A DNA stretch of 7,622 nucleotides, taken from NCBI GenBank assembly GCA_028292145.1, contig JAQGMX010000500.1, positions 1 through 7,622 of the forward strand, given 5' to 3'. Each line of letters opens with the position of its first letter. The first letter of the stretch is position 1. The position numbers and the translations under genes were made by a program. Source of the DNA: Variovorax sp. (GTDB lineage: Bacteria; Pseudomonadota; Gammaproteobacteria; Burkholderiales; Burkholderiaceae_C). Under the pieces are notes generated by a model, which searched no databases, was not told the DNA's origin, and saw only the letters and a program-made list of their open reading frames with translations. Shown in pieces: positions 1 through 6,026 of the stretch.

Positions 1-396
1 GGTGCAGGTTCACTTGTATTGCTGCTGGCTTGGGTGTACTACGCATCACAGATTTTCTTGCTGGGCGCAGAGTTCACCAAGGTCTATGCTAAGACGCATG
101 GTTCAGCAGTGCCGCAGACCCCTGCGATCCCGGAAAAAACCGCGTCATCGGATAGCGACGTGCCCATGTCGGGCAGTGCGACAGTAAAGGAAAGTAACCT
201 GTTTTCGCCAAATGCGGTCCTGAAGTTTGAGCAGTCTGCGGATGCTTTGGACAAAAAGGTCGATGAGGCGTGGAAACGGTTGGTGCTTCGCCTAACGCGT
301 TTGGCCTTGGTTTCCTTAATAAGTTCTCTTGCGGAAGCTCGGCTTGATAGGAGGTCGAAAGCGAAAGCTTCACAGAGAGGGCGGCGAAGCAAGTAG
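1..396 (+). CDS. YihY/BrkB-family inner membrane protein, C-terminal end (5' truncated)
   Basis: The reading frame is open from the first base, so the gene begins before the window; only the last 131 residues are visible. They start with the end of a hydrophobic helix and the conserved block VYYASQIFLLGAEFTKVYA (about residues 13-31), which is typical of the last membrane segment of the YihY/BrkB (formerly 'ribonuclease BN') family. A polar tail of about 100 residues follows, with a charged helical part near residues 75-117 and a very basic end rich in R, K and S (last ~15 residues). The family consists of polytopic inner membrane proteins of uncertain function; the old RNase BN assignment is generally regarded as wrong. 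Codon use is less GC-rich than in phoH or tyrS downstream. The family call is firm, the function is unknown. Confidence 0.88.
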   Translation, partial: GAGSLVLLLAWVYYASQIFLLGAEFTKVYAKTHGSAVPQTPAIPEKTASSDSDVPMSGSATVKESNLFSPNAVLKFEQSADALDKKVDEAWKRLVLRLTRLALVSLISSLAEARLDRRSKAKASQRGRRSK

Positions 397-931
397 CGTG
401 CAGGATCATTTCCTAATAGTGACAGTATTTATCGAGTTTATTTCTGATTATTTTTGTATTTAGTCGCGCATTCGCGTATGACGCAGACTGCAGCGTGTAC
501 TTAAGCCCTGAATGGCGCAATGAGAAATAGCTAGGTTAAAAAATCGTCGTTCTGCAGTTGGCGCCTGAAAACTGGTTGCCTCTTGGCGTGGCAAAGCAGC
601 TGCCTGCTTCTGCGTCTGCGCCCTCTGCCTTAAGGCCCCCACTCTTTTATGGCTAGGTAGCCACGCCGACTATGCTCATGGGATATTCACTGATGTTCAG
701 AGTTGCAAAACTTGCAGACGTTTTTGCTGCAAATTTCGCGTTTAGGATGATCAACTTTCGTTGAGTGGATTCTCGATAGAAGACATGGGAATCTACGTCC
801 TTTGCGTCTGCCCCTCGCTTACGTTCGCCGGAAGGCTCAGCGGGTGCAGGTTTGTTACATTCGGTTTGCGTAGAAAGTATGTCTGATCCGGCAGGATTTG
901 GAGATCGGCATGAGCCTTGCTGTACAAGTGG
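397..931. other. Non-coding or unrecognised stretch between yihY end and response regulator
   Basis: I see no convincing gene in these 535 bases. Short open frames exist, for example ATG 672 (30 codons) and ATG 785 (33 codons), but neither has a good ribosome binding site or a recognisable product. Base composition is AT-rich at 415-470 and 530-545. A perfect 10-bp palindrome, GCCTTAAGGC, lies at 627-636 with no T-run after it. The words TGCGTCTGC at 611-619 and 803-811, each followed by a CCCTC-like run, form a weak direct repeat. The promoter of the downstream regulator should lie here, but I cannot place a credible -35/-10 pair. Confidence 0.5.
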
Positions 932-1648
932 ATGCTTTTTAATACATCGTCCGCCACCTGCAAACTGTCCAAACGCGGCGTTAATGGCTTGCAGGAAATT
1001 TCGCCTACGGCAGAATGCTCAATTTCTGTCGGTATTGTCGATGACCATCCGGTAATAAGGGAAGGCTTGTCGAGTTGCCTGTCTTCGCAAAAAGATATTT
1101 GCGTTGTGGGGTCTGCAGCGAATGCGGTAACCGCATTGGAACTGATCCGAATTCGCCGGATTGACGTATTGCTTCTGGATGTTGATCTGCCTGGGCGGAC
1201 TGGCTTGGATCTATTGCCATTGCTCCACCGAATATCTCCGACAACTGCTATATTAGTTTTTACTAGTTACCCTGTAGAAAACTACGCACTTAAAATGCTG
1301 AGCCTTGGCGCCATGGGATTTCTTTCAAAAAATTGTGAATTGGATGAGCTCCTGCGAGCCATTCGATCGCTCAGTTGTGGAAGTCGCCATTTAACTGCTG
1401 AGATCTCGGAATTGCTTGCTACATCTTTGGCTGCCCGTGCGGAACCACCGCATAAACTTCTGACAAGCCGAGAGCTTCAGGTCTTTTTAAAGCTCGCCCG
1501 CGGTTTTCGGACAGGCACGATTGCTGAGTATCTCTCGTTGTCGGAAAAAACTGTTGCAGTGTATCGTTCTCGTATTAAAAGAAAGCTGGAGTTGAAATCA
1601 GCAAGTGATTTTACTTACTACGCGTTGAAGCATCAATTAATATCTTGA
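932..1648 (+). CDS. NarL/LuxR-family response regulator (BvgA/FimZ-like), orphan
   Basis: Two-domain DNA-binding response regulator, 238 residues from ATG 932. The receiver domain (about residues 31-145) has the acidic pair D37/D38 in GIVDDHPVIREGL, the phospho-acceptor D83 in LLLDVDLPG, T111 in FTS and K133 in GFLSKN, so all phosphorylation residues are present. A LuxR/GerE helix-turn-helix follows (about 176-225: LTSRELQVF, then IAEYLSLSEKTVAVYRSRI). It should bind DNA as a dimer when phosphorylated by a histidine kinase, but no kinase gene is in the window. The start is uncertain. The frame is open from 887 and allows TTG 917 or ATG 932, both with poor Shine-Dalgarno matches, and either leaves about 30 extra residues before the receiver; TTG 989 would shorten this. 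The gene is AT-richer than its downstream neighbours, with no overlap to either flanking gene. Function as a transcription regulator is firm; target and signal are unknown. Confidence 0.88.
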   Translation: MLFNTSSATCKLSKRGVNGLQEISPTAECSISVGIVDDHPVIREGLSSCLSSQKDICVVGSAANAVTALELIRIRRIDVLLLDVDLPGRTGLDLLPLLHRISPTTAILVFTSYPVENYALKMLSLGAMGFLSKNCELDELLRAIRSLSCGSRHLTAEISELLATSLAARAEPPHKLLTSRELQVFLKLARGFRTGTIAEYLSLSEKTVAVYRSRIKRKLELKSASDFTYYALKHQLIS

Positions 1649-2062
1649 AATCTACGTATTGGCAAGTTGATTGGCTGACGACCTCCGCCAAATCGTGCAC
1701 TTTATGAATTTAGTCGCTGGTGTGTACATGTTCTTGTGCGGCATGTCGAGTGCCCGTGTTACTTGGCACCCACGTGAGGTATCAATGTCACAGAGAACTT
1801 TCACCACCGTTGCGGCAATGAAAATGCACTCCTACGCGGGCGGGCGCGAAAGTTCCGACGTTCGCGCAGCGGTTTTCTAATAGAGGCGAATTGTTTTCCA
1901 GCAAAGATGATGTCGGATCAGTTTTCCAAACTTTGCTGCATGACGCCGCATGACCGAAAAACTGCTTGTCTCGCATGCAATGTGGCAAATCGGAGATTTA
2001 ATCATTTCCCTGCAGATCGATATTTCGACCGCATAACCTAATTATCTTCACGGAGTTTATAA
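1649..2062. other. Intergenic stretch with inverted repeats, no convincing gene
   Basis: This 414-base stretch follows the response regulator. A frame running from TTG 1671 (or ATG 1704) to 1880 lacks a ribosome binding site and resembles no family I know, and the opposing frame 1988-1788 is no better. Visible structure: GAACTTTC at 1795-1802 against GAAAGTTC at 1848-1855 (8-bp arms, 45-nt spacing), CAGCAAAG at 1899-1906 against CTTTGCTG at 1931-1938 (8-bp arms, 24-nt loop), and an imperfect 12-bp palindrome TCGATATTTCGA at 2017-2028. The last lies just upstream of the small membrane protein gene and could be a regulator site. No terminator with a clear T-run is seen. Confidence 0.45.
2051..2055 (+). 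promoter_or_regulatory. Ribosome binding site of the 57-residue membrane protein
   Basis: The sequence CGGAG lies 7 nt before ATG 2063. This is good Shine-Dalgarno spacing, and the match is better than any seen for the response regulator upstream or phoH downstream. It is the main reason to regard the short frame that follows as a real gene. Confidence 0.6.
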
Positions 2063-2236
2063 ATGAAACCGAAGACAAAGCCTCAGAAGCCCGAACGCGC
2101 AGTCCGGTGGATGGTTGTATTCATAGTTGCGATAATCCTCGCGGTTGTCGGCTGGCTTGCGTTCTCTAAAGCTTTTCCTGAGCGCCTAGTTGAGCCTCCG
2201 GTCGAGGCTGAGAATCCTTCGTACAGTCCGCGCTAA
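2063..2236 (+). CDS. Small single-pass membrane protein, 57 residues, function unknown
   Basis: ATG 2063 to TAA 2234-2236 encodes 57 residues. A basic N-terminus (MKPKTKPQKPERAVRW, residues 1-16) is followed by one hydrophobic segment (about residues 17-34, MVVFIVAIILAVVGWLAF) and an acidic, proline-containing tail (about 38-57, with PERLVEPPVEAE). By the positive-inside rule the basic end should be cytoplasmic and the tail periplasmic. The charge layout, hydrophobic core and ribosome binding site argue for a real gene rather than a chance frame. It sits alone between the response regulator and phoH, 185 bp before the likely phoH start, in the AT-richer part of the window. I do not recognise a family. 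It could be a small accessory subunit, a sensor-associated peptide or a membrane-stress protein, but nothing in the sequence decides this. Whether it is a target of the neighbouring regulator is an open guess. Confidence 0.65.
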   Translation: MKPKTKPQKPERAVRWMVVFIVAIILAVVGWLAFSKAFPERLVEPPVEAENPSYSPR

Positions 2237-2421
2237 GCGTTTGGACAAATCGTGTAGGCACGACTGTTCTCCCCTGGCGCCAGCAGTGGATGATCCGGCC
2301 GACGGCGAATACGCCCGAAACCGCCAGTGTTGGGTGCCAGCAGTTTTACTGCAGGTGTCATTGGCAAAAGACGTGTCTGTGTTGTTGGCTTCCACAGATC
2401 TTTCGTGTGTCTGGATTTAGT
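2237..2421. other. Short intergenic region at composition boundary before phoH
   Basis: These 185 bases separate the small membrane protein gene from phoH. They contain a perfect 10-bp palindrome, CTGGCGCCAG (2274-2283), and a small hairpin GCAGT-TTT-ACTGC (2340-2352). The word GCCAGCAGT occurs at 2279-2287 and again at 2335-2343. The phoH frame stays open upstream to ATG 2290, but the residues encoded there (several Cys and Trp) do not look like PhoH, so I treat this as non-coding leader or promoter DNA. No clear promoter was identified. Confidence 0.4.
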
Positions 2422-3369
2422 TTGGTACGCGTGTTCACCTTCAAGCCCCTCAACAACGTGCGCCTCGGCCACCTGTGCGGCCCGCTCGACGCGCATTTGA
2501 GGCGCATCGAAGACACGCTGGGCGTGACGATCGCGCATCGCCACGAACAGTTCAAGGTCGACGGCCCCAAGGCCATCGCCGACCAGGCCATCGAAGTGCT
2601 GCAGGCGCTGTACGAGATCGCGGAGCGGGCGATCGACCCGGCCGTGGTGCAGCTCACGCTCGCCAGCGACTCTGGAATGACCGCCGACGGCGAGGCCGGC
2701 CCGATGCTGGTCACGCGGAGGGCCGACCTGCGCGCCCGCACACCGACCCAGGCCGAATACCTCGACAACGTCGCCAAGCACGACATCACCTTCGGCATCG
2801 GCCCGGCTGGCACCGGCAAGACGTACCTGGCCGTGGCCTGCGCGGTCGATGCGCTGGAGCGAAGCGCGGTGCAGCGCATCGTGCTGACGCGGCCGGCGGT
2901 CGAGGCCGGCGAGCGCCTTGGCTTCCTGCCGGGCGACCTGTCGCAGAAGGTCGATCCGTACCTGCGCCCGCTCTATGACGCGCTCTACGACCTGATGGGC
3001 TACGAGAAGGTGCAGAAGGCTTTCGAACGCAACGCGCTGGAAATAGCGCCGCTGGCCTTCATGCGCGGCCGCACGCTGAACAACGCCTTCGTGATCCTCG
3101 ACGAGGCGCAGAACACCACGCCCGAGCAGATGAAGATGTTCCTCACGCGTATCGGTTTCGGCGCCAAGGCGGTGGTGACCGGCGACGTCAGCCAAGTCGA
3201 TCTGCCGAAAACCCAGCTTTCCGGCCTGGTCGATGCCGAACGCGTGCTCAAGCGCGTCAAGGGCATCGCGATCACTCGCTTCACGACGGCCGACGTGGTG
3301 CGCCACCCGCTGGTGGCGCGCATCGTCGACGCCTACGACGGTGCGCGCAAGCGCACCGGAGCGACCTGA
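2422..3369 (+). CDS. phoH: PhoH-family ATPase (YbeZ-type)
   Basis: PhoH/YbeZ-type P-loop ATPase, 315 residues from TTG 2422. An N-terminal region (about residues 1-110; NNVRLGHLCGPLD near 11-23 and HEQFKVDGPKA near 41-51) precedes the ATPase domain. That domain carries Walker A GPAGTGKT (127-134), the family block LTRPAVEAGERLGFLPGDL (155-173), Walker B VILDEAQN (224-231) and the sensor-like TGD (253-255). The family binds ATP, and YbeZ is known to associate with YbeY in rRNA maturation and ribosome quality control. The stop is directly followed by ybeY (one base between), so co-translation is likely. The start is uncertain: upstream ATG 2290 adds non-family residues, TTG 2422 gives the usual N-terminal length, and GTG 2431 is the alternative; none has a strong ribosome binding site. 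In many Burkholderiales miaB lies directly upstream of phoH; here it does not. Confidence 0.95.
   Translation: MVRVFTFKPLNNVRLGHLCGPLDAHLRRIEDTLGVTIAHRHEQFKVDGPKAIADQAIEVLQALYEIAERAIDPAVVQLTLASDSGMTADGEAGPMLVTRRADLRARTPTQAEYLDNVAKHDITFGIGPAGTGKTYLAVACAVDALERSAVQRIVLTRPAVEAGERLGFLPGDLSQKVDPYLRPLYDALYDLMGYEKVQKAFERNALEIAPLAFMRGRTLNNAFVILDEAQNTTPEQMKMFLTRIGFGAKAVVTGDVSQVDLPKTQLSGLVDAERVLKRVKGIAITRFTTADVVRHPLVARIVDAYDGARKRTGAT
3357..3361 (+). promoter_or_regulatory. Ribosome binding site of ybeY inside the end of phoH
   Basis: CGGAG lies 9 nt upstream of ATG 3371 and inside the last codons of phoH. It fixes the ybeY start at 3371 rather than the upstream TTG 3233 permitted by the open frame, and it fits translation coupled to phoH. 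Confidence 0.6.
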
Positions 3370-3370
3370 C

Positions 3371-3832
3371 ATGGCGAAAACGGCTTTGCAGCAACTGTCG
3401 CTGTCGCTGCAATTCGGCCGTTTCGACGATGCCGCGCTGCATCGCGCCGCGTTGCCGCGCCACAGCGTCGCGCGCTGGATTCGTCATGCGCTGGCGGTCG
3501 ACGGCGAAATCACCGTGCGCATCGTCGGCGCCGAAGAGGGCCGACGCCTGAACCTCGAATTCCGCGGCAAGGACTACGCCACCAATGTGCTGACCTTCGA
3601 CTACGCGCAGGAACCCGTCGTCACGGCCGACCTGGTGCTGTGTGCGCCGGTCGTCGCGCGCGAGGCCGAAGAACAGGGCAAACCCCTGGCCGCGCACTAC
3701 GCGCACCTGCTGGTGCACGGCGCGTTGCATGCGCAAGGCTGGGATCACGAAACCGGCGATGCCGACGCCGAGGAAATGGAAGCCTACGAGATCGAGATCC
3801 TGGCGGAACTGGGCATCGCCAATCCTTATTAG
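3371..3832 (+). CDS. ybeY: Endoribonuclease YbeY, 16S rRNA maturation / ribosome quality control
   Basis: Zinc-dependent single-strand endoribonuclease of the UPF0054/YbeY family, 153 residues, close to the usual size. The metal site is complete: H116, H120 and H126 in HGALHAQGWDH. The conserved block FRGKDYATNVLTF (64-76) holds the arginine (R65) equivalent to the functionally important Arg of the E. coli protein, and the AEEMEAYE helix (133-140) follows the metal site as in the family. YbeY acts in the cytoplasm in maturation of the 16S rRNA 3' end and removal of defective 70S ribosomes. It starts one base after the phoH stop with its own ribosome binding site, so the two form an operon. 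The usual next genes of this cluster (corC/ybeX, lnt) are absent; a convergent transporter gene follows 20 bp later. Confidence 0.96.
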   Translation: MAKTALQQLSLSLQFGRFDDAALHRAALPRHSVARWIRHALAVDGEITVRIVGAEEGRRLNLEFRGKDYATNVLTFDYAQEPVVTADLVLCAPVVAREAEEQGKPLAAHYAHLLVHGALHAQGWDHETGDADAEEMEAYEIEILAELGIANPY

Positions 3833-3872
3833 TGCGTCGATGCGCTGATGCGCTAGTGCGCCGATGCGACGG
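3833..3872. repeat. Octanucleotide tandem array, TGCG every 8 bp, five units
   Basis: TGCG recurs at 3833, 3841, 3849, 3857 and 3865, exactly 8 bp apart, with variable filler: TCGA, CTGA, CTAG, CCGA, ACGG. The array begins at the first base after the ybeY stop. It covers the whole 20-bp convergent gap and runs into the last codons of the cation transporter gene on the other strand; that gene's stop (complement of CTA at 3853-3855) is inside it. The units are degenerate, so this may be an old slippage product. Confidence 0.75.
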
Positions 3873-4779
3873 CGTCGATCTGCACGGCGCGCGCTTCCAT
3901 GTCGAGCGGCAGCAGCTGGATGCTGACACGCAAGCCCGGCACCGCCGCCATCAGTGCTTCCTCGACCGCGTCGCGCAGACCCGCTGCATGCTGCAGCGAC
4001 CAGTCGCCGGGCACGTGCATGTGCAGATCGGCAAAGCGCCGCTGCGCCGCACTGCGCGTGACGATGTCATCGAAACGCAGATGCTCGCCGTCGGGCTGGC
4101 TGGTGAAGCGGGCCAGCGTAGCGTTCAGCGCGGCGAGCGATTCGGCGTCCATTGCCTGGTCCATCAGGCCCTGGGACGAGCGCCAGACCAGATGGACGCC
4201 TTCGCGCGCGATGTTGATCGCCACGCCGATCGCCAGCAACGGATCGAGCCACAGCCAACCGGTGAAATGCACCGCCACGATTCCCACCACGACGCCGACC
4301 GACGTCCAGACGTCGGTCACCAGATGCCGCGCATCGGCCTCCAGAGCGATCGACCGGTGCGCACTTGCCGCTTTGAACAGCGCGTAGGCCAACCCGGCGT
4401 TGAAGCCCGAACTCACCACCGACAGCGCCAGCCCCCAGCCGAGTTGCTCCAGCGGCTGCGGCGACAAGAGCCGGAATGCCGCGGCAACGCCGATGGCGAC
4501 CGCTGCGCCGAGAATCAGGATGCCCTCGAAACCGGAGGAAAAATACTCGGCCTTGTGATGGCCGTAAGGGTGATCTTCGTCGGCCGGCCGGATGGCGATC
4601 GTCACCATGGCGAGCGCAAAAGTAGCGCTCGCGAGGTTCACAAACGACTCCATTGCGTCCGAGATCAGGCCCATCGAATTGGTGATGTAGCCGGCCGCGC
4701 CCTTCAGAACGATCGTCAGCAGCGCAACGGCAATCGACACCCGAAGCAGCGTCGTCGGGCTCCAGACACGCTTCTGCAT
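3853..4779 (-). CDS. Cation diffusion facilitator (CDF) transporter, FieF-like
   Basis: Proton-coupled divalent metal exporter of the CDF family, 308 residues, the usual length. Six predicted membrane segments lie at about residues 12-32, 38-60, 84-104, 113-135, 156-173 and 176-193, followed by a cytoplasmic C-terminal domain (about 205-295). The conserved HPYGHHKAEYFSSGFEG (70-86) between segments 2 and 3 is characteristic. Aligned by eye with E. coli FieF/YiiP, the transport site in segment 5 is retained (H152, D156 in HLVTD), but the two aspartates of segment 2 are replaced by E44 and N48 (SDAMESFVN). The C-terminal domain has H253 and H255 but lacks the His of the last strand (SIQLLPLD). 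Metal choice therefore cannot be taken from FieF, and I give no symbol. The gene starts 14 nt after the tyrS stop with a weak ribosome site overlapping that stop, so it is probably co-transcribed with tyrS. It converges on ybeY. Confidence 0.93.
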   Translation of the reverse strand: MQKRVWSPTTLLRVSIAVALLTIVLKGAAGYITNSMGLISDAMESFVNLASATFALAMVTIAIRPADEDHPYGHHKAEYFSSGFEGILILGAAVAIGVAAAFRLLSPQPLEQLGWGLALSVVSSGFNAGLAYALFKAASAHRSIALEADARHLVTDVWTSVGVVVGIVAVHFTGWLWLDPLLAIGVAINIAREGVHLVWRSSQGLMDQAMDAESLAALNATLARFTSQPDGEHLRFDDIVTRSAAQRRFADLHMHVPGDWSLQHAAGLRDAVEEALMAAVPGLRVSIQLLPLDMEARAVQIDAVASAH

Positions 4780-4793
4780 GACAGATGCGTCCG

Positions 4794-6026
4794 TCAGGCC
4801 AGCGTCACGCGCGCAAATTTGCGCTTGCCGACCTGCACGACGTAGACGCCGGCTTCGAGCTTCAGCCCCTTGTCGGCGACGACTGAGGAATCGACCCGCA
4901 CGCCGCCGCCGTCGATCAGCCGGTTGCCTTCCGACATGGAAGTCGCAAGTCCGGCCTGCTTCAGCAACTGCGCGATGCCCAGCGGCGCGCCGGTCAGCGA
5001 CACCTCGGGAATCTCGTCAGGCACGCCGCCCTTGCTGCGGTTGATGAAATCCTGCTCGGCCGCCTCGGCCGCCGCGGCGCTGTGGAAGCGTGCGGTGATT
5101 TCCTTGGCCAGTGCGACCTTGGCGTCTTTCGGATTCCGGCCGGCCTCGACCTCGGCCTTGAGCGCGACGATGTCCGCGATCGACTTGAAACTCAGCAGCG
5201 TGTACCAGCGCCACATGAGCGTGTCGCTGATAGAGAGCACCTTCGCGAACATCGCGTTCGGCGCCTCGGTCACGCCGATGTAGTTGTTCTTGCTCTTCGA
5301 CATCTTCTCGACGCCGTCCAGCCCCTCGAGCAGCGGCATCGTCAGGATGCACTGCGGCTCCTGGCCGTATTCCGCCTGCAGATGGCGCCCGACCAGCAGA
5401 TTGAACTTCTGGTCGGTGCCGCCGAGTTCCAGGTCCGACTTAAGCGCGACCGAGTCGTAACCCTGCATCAGCGGGTAGAGAAACTCGTGCACCGAGATCG
5501 ACTGGCCGGCCTTGAAGCGCTTGGCGAAGTCGACGCGCTCCATCATCCGGGCCACCGTGTACTTGGCAGCCAGCTGGATCATGCCGCGCGCGCCGAGCGG
5601 ATCGCTCCATTCGGAGTTGTAGCGGATCTCGGTTTTCGCGGGGTCCAGCACCAGACTGGCCTGACGGTAATAGGTCTGGGCGTTGGCCTCGATCTGCTCG
5701 CGGGTCAGCGGCGGGCGGGTGCTGTTGCGGCCTGACGGGTCGCCGATGGTGGTCGTGAAGTCGCCGATCAGGAAAATCACCGTATGGCCCAGATCCTGAA
5801 GCTGCCGCATCTTGTTGAGCACCACCGTGTGGCCGATGTGGATGTCAGGGGCGGTCGGATCGAGGCCCAGCTTGATGCGCAACGGTGTGCCGGTGGCTTC
5901 CGACCGTTGAAGCTTGCGGACCCACTCGTCGCGCGGAAGCAACTCATCAACCCCGCGAAGAGAGATTTCGAGCGCACTTCCTACACTATTTGAAAGATTT
6001 TGGGATGTAACAAGTTCGGCGGACAT
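4794..6026 (-). CDS. tyrS: Tyrosyl-tRNA synthetase, KMSKS (TyrZ-like) type
   Basis: Class I aminoacyl-tRNA synthetase charging tRNA-Tyr with tyrosine in the cytoplasm, 410 residues. The Rossmann catalytic domain (about 45-250) has LGLDPTAPDIHIGH with the HIGH signature at 63-66, IGDFTTTIGDPSGR (87-100), YPLMQGYD (184-191) and LGGTDQKFNLLVGR (201-214) for tyrosine and ATP binding, and KMSKS at 241-245. A C-terminal S4 RNA-binding domain (about 345-408, with GGGVRVDS) completes the protein. The exact KMSKS loop and length place it in the TyrZ/long-S4-linker branch common in betaproteobacteria rather than the E. coli TyrS branch. The ATG start at 6026 lacks an obvious ribosome binding site; the bases before it are a run of A and C. 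The first ~20 residues are variable and encoded by less GC-rich DNA, which is normal at this end. Nothing is missing. Confidence 0.97.
   Translation of the reverse strand: MSAELVTSQNLSNSVGSALEISLRGVDELLPRDEWVRKLQRSEATGTPLRIKLGLDPTAPDIHIGHTVVLNKMRQLQDLGHTVIFLIGDFTTTIGDPSGRNSTRPPLTREQIEANAQTYYRQASLVLDPAKTEIRYNSEWSDPLGARGMIQLAAKYTVARMMERVDFAKRFKAGQSISVHEFLYPLMQGYDSVALKSDLELGGTDQKFNLLVGRHLQAEYGQEPQCILTMPLLEGLDGVEKMSKSKNNYIGVTEAPNAMFAKVLSISDTLMWRWYTLLSFKSIADIVALKAEVEAGRNPKDAKVALAKEITARFHSAAAAEAAEQDFINRSKGGVPDEIPEVSLTGAPLGIAQLLKQAGLATSMSEGNRLIDGGGVRVDSSVVADKGLKLEAGVYVVQVGKRKFARVTLA

Noticed and set aside
627..636. GCCTTAAGGC palindrome as a terminator
   Set aside because: Only a self-complementary 10-mer with no loop and no following T-run; it cannot form a useful terminator hairpin.
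785..886. 33-codon frame MGIYVLCVCPSLTFAG... before the regulator
   Set aside because: Only a weak AGAAG precedes it and the composition is not that of a typical leader or small membrane protein.
852..1055. Frame of 67 codons overlapping the start of the response regulator
   Set aside because: It runs out of frame through the receiver domain start and encodes no recognisable motif.
1671..1880. Possible 69-residue protein after the response regulator
   Set aside because: TTG start without a ribosome site, no recognisable domain, and no periodic codon bias that I can see; left as unannotated DNA.
2233..3372. Long minus-strand frame (379 codons) opposite phoH
   Set aside because: It mirrors phoH in GC-rich DNA, where antisense frames stay open by codon bias. 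The phoH product has complete family motifs and the antisense product is an Arg/His/Val-rich chance sequence.
3640..4845. Plus-strand frame of 401 codons opposite the transporter gene
   Set aside because: It overlaps the end of ybeY, the transporter and the tyrS end, is Arg-rich without domains, and has no ribosome site; it is a shadow.
5082..5735. Plus-strand frame opposite tyrS
   Set aside because: The true product on the other strand is a full tyrosyl-tRNA synthetase; the antisense translation shows only biased composition.
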